A DNA stretch of 64,000 nucleotides, taken from assembly GCF_013385175.1 (NCBI RefSeq), contig NZ_JABZEO010000006.1:1-64000 (forward strand), in the 5' to 3' direction. Shown piece after piece: positions 58,204 through 64,000 of this stretch (its first letter is position 1; every line of letters begins with the position of its first letter). A program made the position numbers and the translations under genes. The notes below the pieces were generated by a model. It ran no database searches. It was not told the DNA's origin and saw only the letters and a list, made by a program, of their open reading frames with translations. Source of the DNA: Allochromatium humboldtianum (GTDB lineage: Bacteria > Pseudomonadota > Gammaproteobacteria > Chromatiales > Chromatiaceae).

Positions 58204-58391
58204 AGCGCGTCGTCGTTACGGATCCTGGTAAAACATCAGAAGTTGGCCTTTTTTCGATCCTCTGTTGAGCTATGTGGTCTGGTGCATGGTACTGGCGGCC
58301 TGGGCCAAGAGTCCGTATAGCGGCTTTGAGTCCATTCCCGTCTGCTCGCCGTACGTTGTCGAAAATTTGCCCGACGCGCCGAGCGGAAGCA

Positions 58392-60272
58392 ATGGTCGGT
58401 ACCATCAAATCTTTCCTCCACCTCGGCTCTGCTCGACGCTGGACGCAATTCGCACCTGCCATTTTGGGCTTCGCCTACTTGGCCGCTGTCTCCGCAGCCG
58501 ACGTGCCCTACTCCCTGACGATCGCGCCGACCGCAAACCCTGAGCTCGATCAGGCCATCGCGGATGCCTCGCTGCTCGCGACCCTGCGGGAGTCCGCGCC
58601 CGTTGGCGCCTTCGCTCTGGTCACTCGCGCGGACTCGGACGCGGGACGCTTCGACCGGGTTCTGCGCAGCTTCGGCTACTACGACGGCTACATTGAGATC
58701 CTGATCGCGGGGCGCGCGACCGACGATCCAGCGCTGCTGCCGCTCTTGGAGGATCTGCCGGACACAGATGAGACGGAGGTCGTGGTCGCGATCGATCCCG
58801 GGCCGCTCTATCGGCTGGGCGATGTGCGCCTCGAAGGTGATGTACCCGAGGGTGCACGCGCGGCGTTCGATCTGAGCAAAGGCGAGCCTGCCCGCGCCGC
58901 GGTGGTCTTGGCGGCGGGCCAGGCGGTCTTGGACGCCTTGCTCGAGGACGGGTTTGCGCTCGCCCAAGTCTCGCCGCCGGATGCGGTGGTCGACCACGAC
59001 ACTCGCACCATGGATGTCCTCTACCTGGCTGAGCCTGGCCCCCGGCTGAGCATCGGCCCGGTCACTGTGTCCGGACTCGAGCGTCTGCGTGAGGACTATG
59101 TGCTGCGCCGTCTGGATCTGGCGCCGGGCATGCGCTTCAGCCCGAGCCGGCTGGAGGCCGCGCGACGCGATCTCCTTGCGGGCGGCGTGCTCGCCTGGGC
59201 ACGCCTCACCCCCGCCGCGCAACCAGATGCCCAGGGGCGCCTGCCCTTGAGCCTGGAGGTCGCCGAGCGCCCGCTGCGGGTGGTGCGCCTGACAGGCGCC
59301 TTCTCGACCGACGAGGGCGCGACCGTCTCCGGCTCCTGGACGCACCGCAATCTCTTTGGCCGCGCCGAGCAGTTAACGCTGCGCGGCGACATTGGCCAGC
59401 TAGCCCGGAATCGGCCGGACGAATTGAGCTACTCCGCGAATGGGATGCTGCGGATCCCGGATGTGTGGATACGCGATCTCGCACTGAGGTTGGATCTTGG
59501 CGCCGTGCGCGAGAGCCTGGACGCCTATGATCGTGACGCCATCACCGCAGGAACCGCGCTGGAGCGACGACTGTCCGCCAGGCTGTCGGTCAGTGCCGGT
59601 CTGACCTTCGAGCACGCCCGGATCACCCAAGACGAGGTGGCGCGCAACTATCGGTTGTTCTCGTTCCCGCTCAAGCTCACCTACGACAGCACGGACGATC
59701 GGCTCGATCCGTCCAGGGGCATCCTTCTCTCCGTGCAGCTAAGCCCGGCCAGGGTGCTGCAAGGCGATACGGACGGCTTCTTCCGTGGGCGTCTGGCGGG
59801 ATCCGCCTATTTCGATGTCACACGGTTGCTCGGCGCCCGCGACGAGCTGGGCCGCTCCGTGCTCGCGGCGCGGCTGGCGCTCGGCCGCATCCTTGGCGCA
59901 GCCACGGACGCGGTTCCGCCGGACTGGCGCTTCTATGCCGGTGGCGGCGGGTCGGTGCGCGGCTATCCCTTCCAATCCATCGGCCCGCGCACAGCCTCGG
60001 ACAATCCCGCCGGAGGCGACGGGCTGCTGGAGGGCAGCCTGGAATGGCGTCAGCGCATTGCCGAGAACTGGGGCGCCGCCGCTTTCGTCGATGCCGGTGC
60101 GGTCTACGATGACGGCATCCCGGGCACGGGCGCGCTCGCGATCGGCGTCGGTCTGGGGATACGCTACTTCACACCCGTCGGGCCGGTGCGTGTCGATCTC
60201 GCCACACCGCTCGACCCATACGACGGAGATGCGCCAGTGCAGATCTATATCGGAATCGGACAGGCGTTCTAA
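58392..60272 (+). CDS. tamA: Outer membrane translocation/assembly protein TamA
   Basis: The 626-residue BamA/Omp85 family protein has a signal peptide (FAPAILGFAYLAAVSAAD), POTRA-like domains (about 30-290: GPLYRLGDVRLEGDVP; GPVTVSGLERLREDYV), then a C-terminal barrel with the YAGGGGSVRGYPF motif. It partners TamB, encoded 2 bases downstream. ATG 58392 is preferred because it begins the signal peptide; an upstream ATG at 58272 would add 40 poorly conserved residues. Region 58204-58391 between sthA and tamA holds no recognised promoter. Confidence 0.9.
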   Translation: MVGTIKSFLHLGSARRWTQFAPAILGFAYLAAVSAADVPYSLTIAPTANPELDQAIADASLLATLRESAPVGAFALVTRADSDAGRFDRVLRSFGYYDGYIEILIAGRATDDPALLPLLEDLPDTDETEVVVAIDPGPLYRLGDVRLEGDVPEGARAAFDLSKGEPARAAVVLAAGQAVLDALLEDGFALAQVSPPDAVVDHDTRTMDVLYLAEPGPRLSIGPVTVSGLERLREDYVLRRLDLAPGMRFSPSRLEAARRDLLAGGVLAWARLTPAAQPDAQGRLPLSLEVAERPLRVVRLTGAFSTDEGATVSGSWTHRNLFGRAEQLTLRGDIGQLARNRPDELSYSANGMLRIPDVWIRDLALRLDLGAVRESLDAYDRDAITAGTALERRLSARLSVSAGLTFEHARITQDEVARNYRLFSFPLKLTYDSTDDRLDPSRGILLSVQLSPARVLQGDTDGFFRGRLAGSAYFDVTRLLGARDELGRSVLAARLALGRILGAATDAVPPDWRFYAGGGGSVRGYPFQSIGPRTASDNPAGGDGLLEGSLEWRQRIAENWGAAAFVDAGAVYDDGIPGTGALAIGVGLGIRYFTPVGPVRVDLATPLDPYDGDAPVQIYIGIGQAF

Positions 60273-60274
60273 CC

Positions 60275-63200
60275 GTGGCCCGCCTCCTACGTTATCTGTC
60301 TCTTGTCCTGCTGTCGCTCGCGCTGCTGTTGGCGGGCGTCCTACTGCTCGTCAACACGGAGACTGGGCACGGACTCGTCGCCCGAATGATCGTGCAGGCC
60401 AGCGACGGGCGCGTTCGGTTGTCCGGTCTGACCGGCATCCTGCCCCTTGCCCCGCGCGTGGCGCGCTTGGAGCTGCACGATGCGGACGGCATCTGGCTCG
60501 AGGTCGAGGACGCCGCGCTGGAGATCGACCCTAGGCCGCTCTTGCGCGCAACCCTCGCAATCGAGATCCTGAGCGCACGCGCGGTGATGCTGAGCCGCTT
60601 GCCGGCCCCGGGAGACGGCGATGCCGGCGCGGTCGGGCTGCCACTGCCCCTATTGCTGCAGCGCTTGGCGATCGACACCCTGCATCTCGATGGCGCGCTG
60701 CCGGGCGCCCCTCTGCTGACCCTGGAGGGAAGCGGCCAAGCCAGCGGCGTCGGGGATCTTGAGGCGATCCTGCTGCTCAGCACGCGCGATCGCCCTGACC
60801 ACTACCGTCTCGAGATCGCGCGAGCGCGCGGCCGGGAGCAACTGGACCTGGCGATGAGCGAGACGCCAGGCGGTCTGGTCGCCGCGCTGGCCACAGCCGC
60901 CGGGGTGCGCGTGCCAACGCCGCTCGGCGCCTGGCGTCTCGACGCTACCGCCGATGGCCCGCTCACGGCGCTCGCACTCAGCGCGGTCCTCGACGCGGGA
61001 CCGCTCCAGGCAAGCGTGGAAGGCATGGTCGACCTAGCCAACAGGTCGACCACCGGCCTGCGGCTCGCCGCCGACCTACCCGCGATGGCGATCGACCCCG
61101 GCGACGCGCCCGGCCTCGCCTGGGGCCGCGTCAGCTTGACGGCGGACCTGGATGGCCCTCTGCGACGGCCTCATGGAAGTGCCCGGATCGAGGTGAATCA
61201 TCTCGAAGTCGGCGAGCTGGACATCGAGCATTTGGCAGCAAAGGGAGATGGCGATGCGAGCGGCCTGCGCTTCGACGCCACGCTGACAGGCATGCGAGCC
61301 CTGACGGCACTGCCCGAGTCCACGGCGAGCGTTCCGCTGCGAATCACGGGGGCGCTCGACCCGAGCGTCCCCGCTCGTCCCTTTCAGCTCGATGTCGCTC
61401 ACCCGCTGCTCGACCTTGCGATGACGGGCGAGCTGACCACCAGGTCCGCACAAGCCAGTCTGAGCCTACCGGATCTCGCACCCGTCGGCGCCCTGACCGG
61501 GGTGAGCTTGGCCGGCGCGGCTAAGATCGACCTGACTGGCGCGCTGGACGGCCCGCCCCGTCTGGACGCAACCGGCGAGCTGACACTGACCCGGGCGCCG
61601 GGTCCGCTCGTCGATCTCCTCGGCCCCGAGGCTCGACTCAGCCTGTCGGCGCAACGCGCTGGGAACGTCTGGCAACTGGCGGCAGCCCGGATCCAGGGGG
61701 CCGCTATCGCGCTCAGCGCCCAAGGACGGGCTGAGCGCGACGCGCTCGCGCTGGACTGGTCATTGGATGTCGGCGACCTCAGCGCCCTGGCGCCCGGCTG
61801 GGGCGGGCGGGTGCAGGCTCGAGGAGCGATCACGGGCCGCCCCGAGGCGCCCGAGCTGGTCGCCGACCTCAGCGCGGACGCCGACCTTGCCGAGGCGGGC
61901 CGGGGGCGCGTCTCCGGACGGCTGAGCGCAGACCTCAGCGCCCCAGCCGGATCCCTGGACTTGCAGGGTGCTTGGGCGGGACAGCCGGTGGCGATCGACA
62001 TGGAAGGCGGGCGCTTGGCCAACGGCGATCTCAACCTCTCGCTCGGCGATAGTCGCTGGGCCGGCGTCGCCGCCTCCGGCAGCCTGCGCCTCCCCTCCGG
62101 TGCAGCCCTGCCCCAGGGCGAGGTACGGTTGCGCGCCGAGCGTCTAGCCGATCTCACTCCCTTGCTGGCACTCACGTCGCTTACGGCCTCCGACAAGGTT
62201 CTGGCGGGCCGTTTGAGCGCGCACGTCCGTCTGGCGGAGACGGGTGTGGCTCACATCGAGGCCGAGGGCGACGGGCTGGCGCTGCCAGGGGCGATTCGGG
62301 TCGAGACGCTGGCGTTGCGTGCCACGGTGACCGAGCCCTTGGACATCGCGAAGACCGAGGCGACACTCCGCCTTCAGGGGCTCGCGGTGCGAGGGATCGC
62401 CGGAGATCTCTCCTTGACCGCACTGGGCAACGCGGCGGCACTCGATCTGACGGCAGACACCGCGCTGGAGACGCCGACCGGACCCGCCCGCATGACCGCG
62501 AGAGCACGGCTCGATGGCCCCAGGCGGCGGTTGACCATTCAGCACCTGGAAGCAAGGGCGCACGACGAGCCTCTGCGACTGCTGGCCCCGACGACCCTCG
62601 ACCTCGCGGATGGCGTGGCGGTGGATCGGCTGCGCCTCGCGCTGGGAGCGGGAGGCGGCCGAGGATCGGTGGAGATCGCCGGCCGCTTGGCGCCGACACT
62701 CGATTGCGAGGCGTCCGTCGCCGATCTCTCCCTCGACGTGCTGAGGCGGTTCGCGACGGACCTGCCGCTGGCCGGCAGCTTGTCCGTGCAGGCGCGGCTA
62801 GCCGGGGCGCCGAGCCGCGCGGTTGGCAACATTGGATTGCAGGTAGAGGACTTACGGCTAACCGAGGGCGCCGGCCGCAGCGTCCCGCCGGCTCGGATCA
62901 CGGCCTCGGTCGACCTCGGGTCGGATGTGGCGCGGATCGACGCGCGCGCCGAGACCGGACCAAAGGCGGCTCTGCGCCTGCACGGACGCATCGGGCGCCA
63001 GTCGCCCATCGGGCGGGCTGGGCTCGACCTGCGGGCCGACGGGCGGATCGACCTCGACCTGCTCGACCCATTGCTGACGAGCGGTGGGCGCCAGGTCAGC
63101 GGACAGACCGTGCTCGCGACCGCCATCGGCGGCACCTGGGCCGAGCCGCGCCTGGATGGCAGGCTGCGGCTCGACGCGGCAACCTGGCGGGATCGCACCA

Positions 63201-64000
63201 TCGGGCTGGCGCTGACCGAGATCAGCGGCGCCTTGGCGCTCTTCGGCGAGACGATGCGGATCGATCAGCTCACCGCCCGAGCAGGACAGGGGAAAGTGAC
63301 GGTCAACGGCAGCGTCGGCCTGCTGTCCACTGATCTGCCGATGGACTTGCGACTCGTCGCGCGCGATGCCCGGCCGATTCAGTCGGACCGGCTCGCGATC
63401 GAGGGAGACGCCGACGTGCGGCTGCACGGCCAGGCGGCCGGGCGTTTGGATGCCGAGGGTGCGGTCCGGCTCAAGCGCGTCGAGATCCGACTGCCGGAGC
63501 GCCTGCCCGCCAGCCTCGCGACCCTGGAGGTGCGCGAGCGCGGCGAACGCCGGCAGCCGAGCCGCGGACAAAGGAATGCAGGGCCACGCTGGCAGCCGGA
63601 TGTCCAGCTCGACCTGCGGGTCTCCGCACCCAGCGCCATCGATGTGCAGGGGCGCGGGGTCCATGCAGAGCTTGGCGGCGAGGTGCAACTGCGGGGGCCT
63701 CTCGCAGCCCTCGATGCCACCGGCGGCGTGAATCTGGTACGCGGCCACTACGAGCTGGCCGGGCAAGCCCTGCGCTTCAGCCGAGGACGCCTCGATTTCG
63801 ACGGCGCCGCCGTACTGGACCCGAGCCTGGACCTGGAGGCACGCGCCAGCGTGTCCGGCAGCACGGCGATCCTCTCTGTCCTGGGAACCGCCAGCGCCCC
63901 GCGCATCGAGCTGCGGGGCGAGCCTGAGATGCCGCAGGATGAGGTGCTCTCCAGGCTACTCTTCGGCGTCGCCGGAGGGCGCCTGTCCCCTTTGCAGGCG
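60275..64000 (+). CDS. tamB: Translocation and assembly module protein TamB (3' truncated by window edge)
   Basis: The frame is open from GTG 60275 to the last base, at least 1242 codons without a stop. It starts with an anchor helix (LLRYLSLVLLSLALLLAGVL), then a very long region of repeated beta-strands rich in Leu/Asp/Ala, and near the window end shows the TamB/DUF490 motif RLLFGVAGGRLSPLQA. TamB spans the periplasm with TamA and moves lipids or autotransporter substrates. The start overlaps tamA spacing closely (2 bases). No frameshift is evident. Confidence 0.9.
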   Translation, partial: MARLLRYLSLVLLSLALLLAGVLLLVNTETGHGLVARMIVQASDGRVRLSGLTGILPLAPRVARLELHDADGIWLEVEDAALEIDPRPLLRATLAIEILSARAVMLSRLPAPGDGDAGAVGLPLPLLLQRLAIDTLHLDGALPGAPLLTLEGSGQASGVGDLEAILLLSTRDRPDHYRLEIARARGREQLDLAMSETPGGLVAALATAAGVRVPTPLGAWRLDATADGPLTALALSAVLDAGPLQASVEGMVDLANRSTTGLRLAADLPAMAIDPGDAPGLAWGRVSLTADLDGPLRRPHGSARIEVNHLEVGELDIEHLAAKGDGDASGLRFDATLTGMRALTALPESTASVPLRITGALDPSVPARPFQLDVAHPLLDLAMTGELTTRSAQASLSLPDLAPVGALTGVSLAGAAKIDLTGALDGPPRLDATGELTLTRAPGPLVDLLGPEARLSLSAQRAGNVWQLAAARIQGAAIALSAQGRAERDALALDWSLDVGDLSALAPGWGGRVQARGAITGRPEAPELVADLSADADLAEAGRGRVSGRLSADLSAPAGSLDLQGAWAGQPVAIDMEGGRLANGDLNLSLGDSRWAGVAASGSLRLPSGAALPQGEVRLRAERLADLTPLLALTSLTASDKVLAGRLSAHVRLAETGVAHIEAEGDGLALPGAIRVETLALRATVTEPLDIAKTEATLRLQGLAVRGIAGDLSLTALGNAAALDLTADTALETPTGPARMTARARLDGPRRRLTIQHLEARAHDEPLRLLAPTTLDLADGVAVDRLRLALGAGGGRGSVEIAGRLAPTLDCEASVADLSLDVLRRFATDLPLAGSLSVQARLAGAPSRAVGNIGLQVEDLRLTEGAGRSVPPARITASVDLGSDVARIDARAETGPKAALRLHGRIGRQSPIGRAGLDLRADGRIDLDLLDPLLTSGGRQVSGQTVLATAIGGTWAEPRLDGRLRLDAATWRDRTIGLALTEISGALALFGETMRIDQLTARAGQGKVTVNGSVGLLSTDLPMDLRLVARDARPIQSDRLAIEGDADVRLHGQAAGRLDAEGAVRLKRVEIRLPERLPASLATLEVRERGERRQPSRGQRNAGPRWQPDVQLDLRVSAPSAIDVQGRGVHAELGGEVQLRGPLAALDATGGVNLVRGHYELAGQALRFSRGRLDFDGAAVLDPSLDLEARASVSGSTAILSVLGTASAPRIELRGEPEMPQDEVLSRLLFGVAGGRLSPLQA

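Overview
The window reads as ordinary chromosome of a GC-rich gammaproteobacterium, most likely a purple sulfur bacterium (Chromatiaceae, Allochromatium/Thiocystis-like). The basis is a complete cytoplasmic sulfite-oxidising molybdoenzyme set (soeCBA, 38311-42934), a System I cytochrome c maturation end piece (ccmGHI), a cytochrome bd operon, and the gammaproteobacterial block PHP phosphatase - YciO - M50 protease - trpS - scpA - scpB - rluB. The genus is inferred from gene content, since there is no rRNA gene. I saw no tRNA, rRNA, CRISPR array, transposase or integrase. Genes are densely packed with many 1-8 bp overlaps.

Layout. 1-2431: ccmG (5' truncated), ccmH, ccmI. 2508-9919: PEBP protein, EF-G-like GTPase, a small membrane protein, an AT-rich secreted protein of unknown family (6336-7142), SleB-type hydrolase, DedA protein, NSS transporter. 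10071-16924: PBP7-like endopeptidase facing the seven-gene minus-strand block. 17054-20921: four-gene signalling cluster (unknown helical protein, small HD-GYP-associated domain, HDOD, degenerate GGDEF plus EAL). 21044-28377: histidine phosphatase, two orphan proteins, hemerythrin, tadA, guaA-guaB, xseA. 28513-34316: glycine-zipper lipoprotein, YheS-like ABC-F, DUF2939 protein, a small orphan, glycogen phosphorylase. 34363-38281: PanE-like reductase, Hsp20, divergent M1-like peptidase. 38311-43368: soeCBA and a small orphan. 43756-47730: MetA, P-loop protein, Uup. 48000-52867: FNR-type regulator, two small proteins, cydA-cydB-cydX. 52953-56726: OmpA-like lipoprotein, orphan, lytic transglycosylase, nth, DUF1841, host-attachment-type protein. 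56806-64000: sthA, tamA, tamB (runs off the end).

How it fits together. Respiratory and redox functions dominate: cytochrome c maturation, sulfite oxidation feeding the quinone pool, and a bd oxidase probably controlled by the adjacent FNR-type regulator through two FNR-like boxes. Envelope functions form a second theme (PBP7, SleB, lytic transglycosylase, OmpA-like, TamAB). The rest is core nucleotide, tRNA and translation metabolism.

I found no clear new multi-gene system. The best leads are the AT-rich secreted protein with its own terminator; an orphan plus-strand terminator with a second stem-loop at 43609-43666 (possible small RNA); the FNR-type regulator that keeps the FNR recognition helix but lacks one expected cluster cysteine; the EF-G-like GTPase with NQID instead of NKxD; and the M1-like peptidase without a GxMEN motif. 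Start codons were chosen by reading ribosome binding sites and overlaps by eye. Family assignments rest on recognised motifs, not searches.
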